A stretch of DNA of 64,000 nt, from contig NC_087386.1 in NCBI RefSeq assembly GCF_963675165.1, forward strand, positions 6,578,066 through 6,642,065, written 5' to 3'. The notes under the pieces are model-generated. The model ran no database searches. It was given only the letters and a program-made list of their open reading frames with translations, and was not told the origin of the DNA. How positions within the stretch are numbered: the stretch's first letter is position 1; each line of letters begins with the position of its first letter. Positions 41,345-57,479 of this stretch are shown in pieces. Source of the stretch: Halichondria panicea (Eukaryota; Porifera; Demospongiae; Suberitida; Halichondriidae). The translations under genes and the position numbers were made by a program.

Positions 41345-43928
41345 TTAATGACCTCCTAACTCCTGATAGTACTCATCCTCAGAGAATGGTTGCTCCTGGT
41401 CATGAAAGCTCCTCTCTGCTTGACGTCTACTCAACTCGTCAGCCAGGGTGGTGAAGAATTCAAACGCCGCACGAACTCTGTCCTTTGTAACCATATCAAC
41501 GCTTGGTATCACGCCTTTACAGTCAGGTAGTAGGATATCAAACATCTGTGGAGGGGAGGGAGAGTGATAGATGAACTGTGTGGAGAGGTTAGCTCACATC
41601 CTGTATGTACTCCACCTTCATGTCAGCTAGCTCAAAATGCTGCAGAAAGAAAAACATGATTATATAGACAAGTGTGAGAGAGTGGGGGAAGTAGGGAGAG
41701 ATTGTGATTGTATATCTCTACCGTATTACAAGAATATTTTGCTGGTGAAAAACCTTTGCGAATCAGCCAAATCAGCAGAAAATTGGACCCTTTGCGATCT
41801 AACTATTGCGTTCTGGCAAGGATCGTGTGCGTATATTAGGTTTTGCGATTTTATTGGATCAACCCTCGCAAAGTTCAACATAATTATGCATGCTAGTAAT
41901 ACGGTCCCTCACTTGGGATACCAAGTCAAACACATCCTCTGCCATTACTCGACCATCTTCTTTGGCAGCCATCACCAGAACCTCTCTGCATGTAAGGGGG
42001 GGGGTCAGTGGGTGTGGCTAAGATTGCATGCCGGGGCTTACTTTAGTTGCAACTCTGGGGACAGACTGAAACTATCCAATGACTGGAACTGTGGGAGGTC
42101 ACTAAGGTCGTCTGGACACTCGGCAGGGTCGTATCTGAATGGGGAGGGTTTTACCGTGTAGGAAGGGTGATGAAAATTTCGGATAAACTACCAAGTTCAA
42201 TATTTCGTGTTCTAAATATTCGTATGCAAGTAAGAATGGTGACGTTGAACCTATAATTATTGCGCATCTTGCAGTTTAAATTCTGATGCTCTATTACGAA
42301 AAATACAAACATTTTGAGCTATAATTATATACGATAATAACCCGCTATACGGGATTGTTGCTTACTTGAATGCATTCCACCACAGATTAACTCCCATGTT
42401 GCGTCCTTCCGAGTTCACCTGTTATAAGGGTTAACCGAGTATTCCTGCTACTGTACTATGACCTCACATTATGCAGCCATTGGTAGGGGAGATACAGACA
42501 GTCCCCTGGTTGTACTGTGGCCAGGTGCCATGGGATATTAGCCAGGTTAGGGTAGACTGTCATGTCCACACTGTAAAGATAGAGCTAGCTAACAACACAC
42601 ACACACAATACACTATCAGGAGATTCAAGCACTCCTGATAGTATGAATACACACACACTGACTGGAACTGTGCTTGGAAGTTTGGGGAAAATAAATAATA
42701 TACATGTAGACTGATGCCATGGTTACAGGTAGTTTATATACTTGCTATTACAATAGTTTTTTGGCATTAAATTTTTTGCCCCATATTTCCAAGTGAGCTG
42801 CAAACCACTCACCTCTCTACGTCAATGTTGAAGAATCCAGTTGCCTTGTGTTCCGGTCCAATGCTCTCAGAGAAGCGGGGTTCAATGAGCACGAACCTCT
42901 TCCGCCCACTCACCAGGCAATGCAGGTTCTCATACGAGTCTGTGTGAACTACGGACTTTGTACCCCCACTGCTGAACCACAGATACATAAACATGAGCTC
43001 CTCCGTATACCCCCCACAGAGCAGGAACCGTGGCAACACCCACTCCTTCCGCATCTCTTCTGATAGGTCGCTGACCATGTATATATTCTCATCCTGATAC
43101 CTCTACAGTGGAGTGGGGGAAGAGATGCAACAGAAACTCAAAATAGATACAGTATAGCGGGTAATGTTCGTATTAACTATCCAGTCGTATTCTAGAATAG
43201 TGACGTTGAATCTATTGCACACACAGTTTTAATTTTCGGATTAATGCTCAAAATACGATAATTTTCAACATACAATAGGTAGATACATATAATATATTGT
43301 CACATCCACTAGGTTTTGATGTGGGTCCTATATATACATGATTGTGTGTGTGTATGGGTATATACATGATTGTGTGTGTGTGTGTATACATGATTGTGGG
43401 TGTATTTAGCACAAGACAAATAAAAAGCAGATACTAAACTAAAACACACTTACACTGAGGAACTCATCAACGGTGATGCTGAACCCTGGCTCTGAGCGGT
43501 TCTCCTTCTTGCCATACTCAACACTCATCGTGGACTCACCGTGCACACGTCTGTACGAACAAAAATTACCAGATTCATCCATTACCCTTTGAAATTGAAA
43601 TTGAAACCAGGTTGTACTAAAGGTCATCCTTATCACTACTAGTATGGCCCTTGTCTTGTATGTACCTGAGGTAATCATCACTCTGCCAGTTACTAAGCAC
43701 CTCCTGTCCTGACATGAGCCCCTCCAGCACAACTGGAATCTTGGGCCTCACAAAGTTCTCATAAAACTCACTCGGTGAGGGCATATGGTCTATTCTGCGC
43801 ACTAACTCTGGCTCCATGTGTGAGCCCAATGGCTGCATGTGGCCGGGGAGAGCCTCGTCTCCCGCAGAACACTCGCTACACAGCAGTAACAGAGCGAAGA
43901 GAAGTAGCAGCTTATCGTAAACAGCCAT
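41345..43928 (-). CDS. JmjC-domain 2-oxoglutarate oxygenase with signal peptide
   Basis: Nine minus-strand exons, 43666-43928, 43454-43550, 42813-43102, 42468-42570, 42366-42418, 42042-42134, 41922-41985, 41598-41639 and 41345-41545, are phase-consistent and give 401 aa. The start MAVYDKLLLLFALLLLCSEC is a clear signal peptide, so the protein should enter the secretory pathway. The JmjC fold is shown by PVVLEGLM, the Fe(II) pair His173-x-Asp175 in VVHTD, a downstream RFVLIEP strand, QPGDCLYLPYQWLH with the third metal ligand His250, and GVNLWW. All three iron ligands are present, so it should be an active Fe(II)/2-oxoglutarate oxygenase, probably a protein hydroxylase rather than a histone demethylase. 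The C-terminal 120 residues are helical and acidic with no clear family. The 5' end is 103 bp from the divergent acetyltransferase start. Confidence 0.88.
42152..42352. mobile_element. MITE in a JmjC gene intron
   Basis: Left end TACCGTGTAGG is worn; right end CCCGCTATACGG is intact. The interior TTCAATATTTCGTGTTCTAA and AATGGTGACGTTGAA match 26031-26247 and 43150-43275. Confidence 0.7.
43150..43275. mobile_element. MITE remnant in a JmjC gene intron
   Basis: AGTATAGCGGGTAATGTTCG is a left end, and TAGTGACGTTGAATCTATTG is shared with 42152-42352. The right terminus is lost. Confidence 0.6.
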
Positions 43929-44031
43929 TTTTTGACCAGGCTTGCAAAAGAGAGGCGGGGCTCGGATCGTAGTTCGTTTGGTAAGGGGTCGACACAATAG
44001 AAAGCTTCAAATAGCCTTGTTCACACAAACA
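43929..44031. promoter_or_regulatory. Compact bidirectional promoter
   Basis: Only 103 bases separate the start codons of the JmjC gene (minus) and carnitine acetyltransferase (plus). It contains CG dinucleotides and no TATA box that I can place. Unless both genes have unseen upstream exons, one short region must drive both. Confidence 0.6.
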
Positions 44032-48713
<4,682 letters not shown>

Positions 48714-48997
48714 CTCTGAACACATAATTATCTTCTATTATAGTTTTTGTATAAATACTAAAAGTAGAGTTCATATGCTTGCAATTGTTAGTTTTGTTGT
48801 GTTCTTACAATGTGTTCATAATTGTTACTCACCAAATTCTATAAATGACTTGTAAATTCAAATGTTGTAACATTGATAAAACCAACTCTTAATAGTAAAA
48901 GATAAGTTTACAAAAATATAATAATATTATTATTATTATTGTTATGAAGAACAGCATAATTATTATAAGTGTGTGCAGGCAATCAATAATAATAATT

Positions 48998-51900
48998 CTA
49001 AACTAGTTTTCTAATTTCTTGTGGATCAGTTTGACTCCGCTCTACTGAGCCGTAACTATGGCGAGATCTATCCAAAAAATATGAGTTCTCGGTATTGCCT
49101 TGACGTTCACGCCCACTCTCCCTATCGCCAGTTGCTTTGGTAACCGTTATCTTCGGAGCTCTACTCTTGTACTTTTTCCGATAGTTCTGAGGATTTACTA
49201 CTCGATCTGGAAACTCGTCGGTTTGCTCTCTGTTTGAATCCTCGTAGACGAATGACATTGGTTCTTCGTCACCTTGGTTACTGCTTGTATCCGATATAAT
49301 GATAATACTCTCTGAGTTCCATGATTCATTTTTAAATCGTCTACTGCAACAGTTGAGTGAGAGCATGAAGTACCAACCAGCGTAGATAATAACATAGATT
49401 AGTGGGATAAAGAGCAGGCTGTAGTTGATGATGAAGACTGGCAGAGATATTGTTGTAGTCGAATTTATTATTTGACTATTGTAGAAACTGCAAGCGTTCA
49501 ATAAAGACAATAATGCAAACATTAGAGTGTCCAGATGATTGTAGCGGTCTTCCTTATATGGCCTAGCAACGGCAAACAGCATCATACCTAGCAACAGCAG
49601 CACTTGCTGTATAAAGTACTGATCCGCCCATTTTAGATCACTCACCATGACAATCAACATTGCTATGCGAAACAAAAAATACAGACCAGCGAAATATCGA
49701 AAATCCCATCCACCTCTTCTCTCTGTACCATTACGATAACATTCATTGAAGCTTTCGGCAAATGTCTTAATGGCAATATTCTTTGGCAGCCGACTTATAC
49801 AACGCTGCATGATCTTGAGGGGGTAGAGGAGGAAGAATAGCGGCGGTACCACTACAAAGATCCCAATTATGACAATCACCATGGTGAAAATTAACAAATA
49901 GGCTTGACCAAAAGCATCGAGCGAAGCATCGTAGTAAAACTTTCGCTGGTCATGTATGGGTGTGTGGTTAGAGTTACTGGCATCCTTTATGGTCACCATA
50001 TTCGAATTCAGTATTGGGAATGAGACATGGACAAAAGTGGTATAGGAAAACAGGAGAAACGTTGCTATGGCATCGATTATCGATGTATTTGTTTGCGTTC
50101 TCTTTTGAAATTTATCGATGCAGTGTTTGAAAGGTTTCCACACAATCCGCACAACTCGAACGTTATTGTCGTACAACTTGATGCAACCATAGCAAACGAA
50201 TATGAGTAGCAACGGGTAGAGTGCCATCACATATCTCAGGGCAAGGACCACTAACGTACTGACGTTGCCAACGCAAACTGGAGGGAAAACTCTCTCAAAA
50301 AATTCCAAGTTCAGAATTGCATATGGAGTTTGCACAAGTGCTATTAACACATCGGAAACAATAGGAATATCATGAATTTTCGCACTTATTATCCCGAAGG
50401 CGAATGGGAAGGGGTTGTTATAGTGATTGGTGGACACAATCTGAGCAAAGAAAACAAAGCCGTTTATTGCAGGAGATGTTGCTTTGAAGTTGAAAATGGC
50501 TACTAGCAGAAAGAGAGCTGTTATTGGGAGGATCTTGATGAGTAGGAACCAGAGCCAACCTAAAGCTGGGTTGCAAAGCACACACTGGAAGCGGCCATTG
50601 ATAGCCACACCGTGGTTCTCTATGCACTGACTACACAATACCCCCGTCCTTTTCAGTGGACCGCAAACAATGGCGTCTAATTCATCAGCTTTCTGCGGTA
50701 AATTTGGGTTGATAAGATTGAATGGGCACTTACCTAATACGAGAGGTAGTGACTTGTTAGGAGCACTCCTATTGTTCTCCTCGTACTGGTAAGTCATACA
50801 GTGGTATAAAAACAGAGTAATGTTTCTAGGGGAACAATTAAGTGCATTGCTGCTCGCTGGACACACACAATCACATACCATCTCTGGGTTGTCTACACAT
50901 TGTACGCTAATGAAACCAGGGGGGCAGGCCAGAATCTCAACACCTAGCTGACTAGCAATCACTCGGGGGTCAAGGGTTCGTAACTTTAGTAACGATGGTA
51001 CATTTTTCTTTCCATACAGCACAATCTCTTTATTCGAGATATACTCAGTGGATTGATTCACACCGATATGACCAACATCCTTATCACTAGGGAAGGCCAC
51101 GAGGACCGTCTGTATGGTCTTTTCGTAATCGTCCACAGCTGTAACATTGAGGGGGGTGGGCCAACCAGGTACGGCAAAGAAAAACTGTGTATTGGGGGGT
51201 ACAATGAGGGTACTAGAGGCAGTAGATATCTCTTGCTGGCAGTTGGAGTTGACAAACTTCGACGGATGACCCGCACAAAAAACATCATCTGTGTGGTGGA
51301 AGTTACTAGTGGTGGAGTTGTTGCTAGGCCACTTGCATGGTTGAACAGACGTCGTGTATATAGAGTTGGACGTTCCATTAGCCGTATTATTCGTGAAGAC
51401 AAAGCTTGTACTCCATTTGCTAGGAGGTACAGTCGGTTTGTAGTATTGGAAGAAACAGTTTTGGTTAATATTATCATGACCTCCGAACTGTACCGCATAT
51501 ATGGCCCCACCCAGACCACCAGGCTTGACGGAATTGTCACTGAAATTGAAACTTGATCCAATGTGAGACACAATCCAAGCATTACCATAGAGCGCAATAG
51601 CCCCTCCTAATCTACCGTGGTTACCAACGAAATCCGTGGTTGAGTTCTGCATAGCAACCACATAAGTAGACAATACAACCATTGCAGTGCCATCATTCCT
51701 AACAAAGGTGTTATGGCCTGTTAGATTGAATGGTATTCGATCTGAATACAATGCTCCCATGCCTAGAGGGTAGTGGTTGATGTTGCCAATAGTGATGTGA
51801 TTAGAGTCAAATGTACAGTCTGCAAACACAGGTTGTACAGGCAATCCGCCATGCTCATCAGGATAGTGGAGGGAAAGGTCTACTGCAGATGATAGTTGGG

Positions 51901-53137
51901 CTGTGTTAAGTAAAAAATTACAAGTATCGAATATCAAAGAATTTGTGTTAGTTCCCGATCGACTACGAGATGTTACCATGGAAACAGCGCCACCATAACA
52001 AACATAGTTGTAATAGAATGTAGATCCACTAAATTTAACTGTATTATCCTCAACTTTTGAGATATATCCAGGCCATAGTTTGGAGTCTGGGGGGTAATAA
52101 ATGAATTCAATTTTGACCCCTCCACCAGAAGCAGTCCATTTGGATTGCTGTTCGTAGTCACAGTTCATGGAATTTGACGAGAAACTAGAGTTCATAACCT
52201 CCAATGTATTATTAACGCTAACATCACTGAACAAAATGTACAAACCACCACCAACGTTGGCTTGATTTAACTCAAAATTGCACTCTTCAAAAGTTATCGT
52301 ATTTCCGTTAGAATGTCCCCCAAAACTAGCGGACGCACCTCCTCCCTTTCCGAGAACCATGTGGTCTGTACCGTGAGGGTACACTACATTCTGCTTCAAG
52401 TCTGAGACGGCATTGTTGTCATGAAACTTACAATTCTCAAAAGTGTGTGTAGAACCATTGTTAGCATAAATGGTGCTACTAGTCATACTACACTCCAGGT
52501 CCCCAGGGACACAATAACTGAAGTCTATACTCACTCCTGAGCCACCTGGACCTTTGTGCAAGCTGGTATGAAACGCACAGCTGTGGAACTTGTTATTGCC
52601 TCCATTGTTATACAATACAACTCCGGAACTATCCGAGTAAAACACATTCACATTCACCATGGTAATATCGGAACAGAACATGAAATACAAAGCCGTGTAA
52701 ATCTCCACGTACGATAAGCCAGAAGCACTGATATTTCTGCTAGTGCTGTTATGAAGAGCCCCACAAAACTTAAATGATACATTTTCAAGATAAATTCCGG
52801 TTGAGTTGAGAAAAGTAAGCCCAGTGCGGTTGCACTCCACTACAGAACTTCCTCCTCCAATAATGGTCAGGTTGCGAACATGTGATAGCGTTGCATTGAC
52901 GAGAGAGTTCAGATAGAATGTACCATTTGATAGTTTAACACAAACAGACTCTTTAATGTCATGTGCTTTAACTTTTCCCAATGCTTCGGAGAATCCATTG
53001 CAGTTAGGGCTACAGTTGAGCGTGATGTTGTGTTGACAGGTGTACGGAGTTGCCATGGCCACTGGATAAAGCAGGGCAGCTAGCAACAGTGCAGGAAGGA
53101 GAGCAGCTCTCATCATGTCGTGCGTTGCCTGGGGCAT
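48998..53137 (-). CDS. Receptor-like multi-pass membrane protein with beta-helix ectodomain, copy A
   Basis: One open frame encodes 1379 aa with no intron. The signal peptide is about 1-29. Residues about 35-660 are rich in N-x-S/T sequons and repeated short strands with Gly/Asn turns (for example GGAIALYGNAWIVSH, FENCKFHDNNAV). This is the look of a right-handed parallel beta-helix. A Cys-rich stretch follows at about 735-850 (CDCVCP, CSQCI). Around 858-1265 several hydrophobic segments form a multi-pass membrane domain (LLIKILPITALFLLVAIF, ALRYVMALYPLLLIFVCYG). The tail of about 115 residues is polar and Ser/Arg-rich. I do not recognise the family. The layout suggests a cell-surface receptor or channel-like protein. 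It lies tail-to-tail with CRAT and has a near-identical paralogue at 57480-61622. Confidence 0.85.
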   Translation of the reverse strand: MPQATHDMMRAALLPALLLAALLYPVAMATPYTCQHNITLNCSPNCNGFSEALGKVKAHDIKESVCVKLSNGTFYLNSLVNATLSHVRNLTIIGGGSSVVECNRTGLTFLNSTGIYLENVSFKFCGALHNSTSRNISASGLSYVEIYTALYFMFCSDITMVNVNVFYSDSSGVVLYNNGGNNKFHSCAFHTSLHKGPGGSGVSIDFSYCVPGDLECSMTSSTIYANNGSTHTFENCKFHDNNAVSDLKQNVVYPHGTDHMVLGKGGGASASFGGHSNGNTITFEECNFELNQANVGGGLYILFSDVSVNNTLEVMNSSFSSNSMNCDYEQQSKWTASGGGVKIEFIYYPPDSKLWPGYISKVEDNTVKFSGSTFYYNYVCYGGAVSMVTSRSRSGTNTNSLIFDTCNFLLNTAQLSSAVDLSLHYPDEHGGLPVQPVFADCTFDSNHITIGNINHYPLGMGALYSDRIPFNLTGHNTFVRNDGTAMVVLSTYVVAMQNSTTDFVGNHGRLGGAIALYGNAWIVSHIGSSFNFSDNSVKPGGLGGAIYAVQFGGHDNINQNCFFQYYKPTVPPSKWSTSFVFTNNTANGTSNSIYTTSVQPCKWPSNNSTTSNFHHTDDVFCAGHPSKFVNSNCQQEISTASSTLIVPPNTQFFFAVPGWPTPLNVTAVDDYEKTIQTVLVAFPSDKDVGHIGVNQSTEYISNKEIVLYGKKNVPSLLKLRTLDPRVIASQLGVEILACPPGFISVQCVDNPEMVCDCVCPASSNALNCSPRNITLFLYHCMTYQYEENNRSAPNKSLPLVLGKCPFNLINPNLPQKADELDAIVCGPLKRTGVLCSQCIENHGVAINGRFQCVLCNPALGWLWFLLIKILPITALFLLVAIFNFKATSPAINGFVFFAQIVSTNHYNNPFPFAFGIISAKIHDIPIVSDVLIALVQTPYAILNLEFFERVFPPVCVGNVSTLVVLALRYVMALYPLLLIFVCYGCIKLYDNNVRVVRIVWKPFKHCIDKFQKRTQTNTSIIDAIATFLLFSYTTFVHVSFPILNSNMVTIKDASNSNHTPIHDQRKFYYDASLDAFGQAYLLIFTMVIVIIGIFVVVPPLFFLLYPLKIMQRCISRLPKNIAIKTFAESFNECYRNGTERRGGWDFRYFAGLYFLFRIAMLIVMVSDLKWADQYFIQQVLLLLGMMLFAVARPYKEDRYNHLDTLMFALLSLLNACSFYNSQIINSTTTISLPVFIINYSLLFIPLIYVIIYAGWYFMLSLNCCSRRFKNESWNSESIIIISDTSSNQGDEEPMSFVYEDSNREQTDEFPDRVVNPQNYRKKYKSRAPKITVTKATGDRESGRERQGNTENSYFLDRSRHSYGSVERSQTDPQEIRKLV

Positions 53138-54649
53138 TCACTCAGTGAGGGCTATAGGCAGTGAGCAAAGGAGTAGGGGTTGGTAGATTATGCTCGAGAT
53201 GTTACTTATTTGCTATTCTTTATGCTCAAGATTATTCTTTCTCCAAATCACAACATAGACCCCACATCATCACACAAGTAACATTAAACTATAAATAATA
53301 GCCACAGGACTGTAATATAGAATACCAAGCTAGGAGATTTTAACCATCAGTACTTCCATGACCGACCATCACTATGATTCGTACTGACCTGTATTTCCAA
53401 AACCTGCCTATTATTCTCATAATTGTATTATGCTAGCATAATAATTTTATTTTCAACAAAAATTGTGCCTATTATGCTCAAAATTATGCCAGCATAATCT
53501 ACCAACCCCTACAAAGGAGTTGGTTAGGAACACAGCGTAAAATAGAGCATCTTTAAATGACCATAACTCCAATAACATATATCTTATAGAGAGAGGCCTT
53601 TCATATGTAAAATCAAAAGTCTATTTTCAGCCTGTACTTAAAGCATTTAGCATTTTTCTATACTAAATTTATAGGAAAGTTAAAACATGCAACAATTAAT
53701 ATACACAAGTAATACAACAATGATTAATGTACAGAGCACAAACCTACAGTGCAGTGCAGTGTGTGCAGTAGCTTCTCTCAGCCTGACTTAGGCCTAAAAC
53801 TGTGTCACATGCAAGGAAGGATGTGGTTGACCATAATTATACCACCATTGTGTCTCGGTACACGGTCTATTTTCCATTGTGTCAGTCAGTCTCACTGTAT
53901 ACATATGTGTACATGCCTAGTACCCCATGCATGCAGCTAGCCTTTACAATAAATTCAGCACACCACCTGTAATTGATCTGATTGGCTAAAAACAGTAGAT
54001 TACATGGAAGCATAATCTACAGGAAGTGGACACATATACTCTACAGGAAAAATGGACGGCATATTCTACAGGAAGTAACAAATAATTTGCAGGAAGTTCT
54101 CGAAAGATGGAATAAAATGTTTAGTGAAAGTGACAAGAAGTAGCCTCGATCCCAAACCGAGTTTTTGAGTTTTCGCTTTTATAACGGTTAGGCAAACTTG
54201 GATTCTCTCGGTATAGCGGGAAATTTTCGCGGGTAAAAATGTTCGCTATTTGGCTCCAGAGCCCTCAGCAGAAATTTTCATGGGTTCTAATATTCGCGGT
54301 TCAGTGCCAGGAAACCACACCCACCAATAGCTTTGCATGTGAAATACCTCCGCGTTCACTTCTCTGCCCTCGAAAAACGTGAAATTTTGCACCCCACGAA
54401 AGTTTCCCGCTATACGGTGGCCTTGGGGGCTTCGCCGGAAGTTCACTGCCTGATATGATGTACATGTAGTGGACAATACTTCAGTATAACACAAATCAGT
54501 ACCGCGTGTACCGTCATAAATAACGGGCAAAAGTTGAGAGAATGTTCTCGTTACATGTTGAAGAGAGTTCTTATCTCGTACGTGCAAGTGTGAGATAGAG
54601 AGGAGGCCTAGGGGGGACACACTGGTTGCTAGGCAATTACAAAACTAAT
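53138..54649. other. Upstream region of receptor copy A
   Basis: It contains a GGCTCTGTAACT-family fragment (53520-53640) and a MITE (54208-54418). Parts of 53700-53950 and 54540-54640 match 61800-62060 and 62220-62380 upstream of copy B. No gene seen; the receptor promoter should be near 53140-53300. Confidence 0.55.
54208..54418. mobile_element. MITE upstream of receptor copy A
   Basis: CGGTATAGCGGGAAATTTTC and GAAAGTTTCCCGCTATACGG are inverted ends about 210 bp apart. The interior has CACACCCACCAATAGC as in 12708-12907. No counterpart was found upstream of copy B, so it inserted after the duplication. Confidence 0.8.
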
Positions 54650-54685
54650 CTATGACATCATCCTGTGCTTTGGTACTGCCCATAA
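54650..54685 (+). pseudogene. Remnant of CRAT exon 14
   Basis: CTATGACATCATCCTGTGCT followed by TTGGT matches the start of the last CRAT exon (about 48503-48530). It marks the left end of the truncated duplication unit. Confidence 0.65.
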
Positions 54686-54916
54686 ACACTCTACAAACTG
54701 TGTTACACAATTAATCAAGTTATATCCATGCTTTTTGTGCATTGCCAAGTTAGTTTCCTAATAATGAACACTTTAATTATTGTGTTAACGATCTTTACCA
54801 TTTATTGTGTCATCCACAAAAATTGAAGCAGCAACATATAAAATTAATTATCAGGAGTGCATTCTCATCTTCTGAAATTATACATAGAATGCAGGCAATT
54901 ATTTCTAGACAAGTTT

Positions 54917-56517
54917 TCATGAATCAGTTTGACTCCTCTCTACTGAGCTGTAACCATGGCAACTTCTATAAAAATAAGAGTTCTCGGTACTGCCTTGACG
55001 CTCACGCCCACTCTCCTTCTCGTCAGTTGCCATTATCTTTAGAGCACGACGCTTGTACTTGTACCCACTTTGCTGATAGTTCTGAGGATTTAATACTCTA
55101 TCCGGAAACTCATCAGTTTGTTCTCCATTTAAATGCTCGTAGACGAATGAAATTGGTTGTTCGTTACCTTGGTTACTGCTTGTATCTGATATAACGACAA
55201 TGCTTTTAGAGCTCCACGATTCTTTCTTGAATCGTCTAAGACAGTTGAATGAGAGCATGCAGTATCAACCAGCGTAGATAATAACATAGATTAGTGGGAT
55301 AAAGAGCAGGCTGTAGTTGATGATGAAGACCGGGCAGAGATATTGTCGTAAACATCGTCATCATTTGACTGTTAAAGAAACCGCAAGCGTTCAATAAAGC
55401 AAACATTAGAGTATCCAGATAATTGTAGCGGTCTTCCTTATATGGCCTAGCAACGGCAAACAGCATCATACCTAGCAACAGCAGCACTTGCTGTATAAAG
55501 TACTGATCTGCCCATTTTAGATCACTCACCATGACAATCAACATTGCTATGCGAAACAAAAAATACGGACCAGCGAAATATTGAAAATCCCATCCACCTA
55601 TCTTCTCTGTACCATTACGATAACATTCAGTGAAGCTTTCGGCAAATGTTTTAATGGCATATTCTTTGGCAATCGACTTATACAACGCTGCATGATCTTG
55701 AGGGGGTAGAAGAGGAAGAATAGCGGCGGTACCACTACAAAGATCCCAATTATGACAATCACCACGGTGAAAATGAACACAGAGTAGGGTTGACCAAATG
55801 AAGCATCAAAATAGAACTTTTGCTGGTCGTGTAAGGGGGTGTGGCTAGAGTCACTGGCATCCATCACGGTCATCATATTCAGTATTGGGAATGAGGCAAG
55901 GACAAAAGTGGTATATGAAAACAGGAGAAACGTTGCTATGGCATCGATTATCGATGTATTTGTTTGCGTTCTCTCTTGAAATTTATCAATGCAATGTTTG
56001 AAAGGTTTCCACATAATCCGCACCACTCGAACATTCTTGTCGTATAATTTGATGCATCCATAACAAACGAATATGAGTAGCAATGGGTAGAGTGCCATCA
56101 CATATCTCAAGGCAAGGACCACTAACGTACTGACGTTGCCAACGCACACTGGAGGGAGGACTCCCTCAAAAAATTCCAAGTTCAGAATTCCATATGGAGT
56201 TCGCACAAGTGCTATTAACACATCGGAAACATTAGGAATATCATGATTGATGAGTAGGAACCAGAGTTTATATTAAAAGGGCATTTGCCTAACACAAGAG
56301 GTAGTGACTTGTTAGGAGCACTCTTATTGTTCTCCTCGTACTGGTAAGTCATACAGTGGTATGAAAACAGAGTAATGTTTCTAGGGGAACAATTAAGTGC
56401 ATCGCTGATCGCTGGACACACACAATCACATACCATCTCTGGGTTGTCCACACATTGTACGCTAATGAAACCAGGGGGGCAGGCCAGAATTTCAACACCT
56501 AGCTGACTAGTAATCAC
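54917..56517 (-). pseudogene. Truncated, frameshifted receptor copy C
   Basis: It matches the C-terminal half of the receptor genes, from the Cys-rich segment to the tail. The whole signal peptide and beta-helix ectodomain are missing. An internal deletion near 56245-56270 removes the first membrane segments, and frame changes occur near 55250, 55640 and 56218, so the frame is split into four. It cannot make the membrane receptor. Confidence 0.88.
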
Positions 56518-56716
56518 TCGGGGGTCGAGGATATCCCTGAGTGTATGTGTGTCAGGTTATTATAAATCGGTTCTTTAATTCTTTCTGTTTAAAGGGCTAG
56601 ATATTTCCCGAGCAGGCAGTGATAATGTTACATTGCATATAGCATTTCATGTGTACACAAACAAACATAATTTGTATAATTGTTACTGTAACTCTCTGTA
56701 CCACTCTTGATCACAG

Positions 56717-57226
56717 GCTATCAGTGGTCAAGCACCAGACCGCCACCTGCTAGGCCTGAGGCTAATAGCCAGTGAGGCTGGTATAGAGTTGCCAGGGATA
56801 CTCACTGACCCAGCCTACTCCAAGAGCCTGCACTTCAACCTCTCCACCAGCCAGGTAATGAACAGTATATAGCAACCAAAAAGGTGTTATATTCAATTCC
56901 TATATCTGTACGTTTACTGTGCACACACACACACACACACACACACACTTATCACACCCATGCACCCACACCTCTCCCTCCACACACACGCACGCTAGGT
57001 GGCTGTGGCTAACTATGACATCATTCTGTGCTTTGGTGCCGTGGTTTCTGATGGTTATGGCGTGTGTTACAACCCTCAGACCAACAAGACCATCATGTCC
57101 ATATCATCCTACCTGAGCTGCCCACACACGGACAGTGCTCTGTTCCAGGAGAGACTACAGGAGAGCCTCAGGGAAATGAGGGATGTTATGGAGACAGCAG
57201 CTGGTCCACTAGCAGCCAAACTATAA
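56717..57226 (+). pseudogene. Duplicated CRAT exons 13-14 without the rest of the gene
   Basis: Exons 56717-56854 and 56999-57226 reproduce the last two CRAT exons with intact splice sites and stop. Small changes include V-P-D-G-Y to V-S-D-G-Y and one extra Gly near the end (GPLAAKL). There is no promoter or upstream exons. Spliced from CRAT across copy A it could in principle serve as an alternative 3' end, but most likely it is an inert duplicate. Confidence 0.85.
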
Positions 57227-57479
57227 CTCTGAACACATAATTGTCTTCTATTATAGTTTTTGTATAAATACTAGTTCATATGCTTGTTAGTTTCGTTGTG
57301 TTCTTACAATGTATTATTAATTGTTACTCACCAAATTCGACTTGTAAATTCAAATGTTGTAACATTGTAAAACCAACTCTTAATTAATTGTTATGTAAAA
57401 GATAAGTTTACAAAAATATTATGAAGAACAGCATAATAATAATTATTATAAAAGTGTGTGCAGGCAATCAATAATAATT

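Noticed and set aside
51053-51597. Overlapping plus and minus frames of 167 and 179 aa inside receptor copy A (and 59538-60082 in copy B)
   Set aside because: They lie inside the 1379-1380 aa frames and are conserved only because those frames are; composition is not protein-like.
56717-57226. Second functional CRAT gene
   Set aside because: Only the last two exons are present; the catalytic His exon and promoter are absent.
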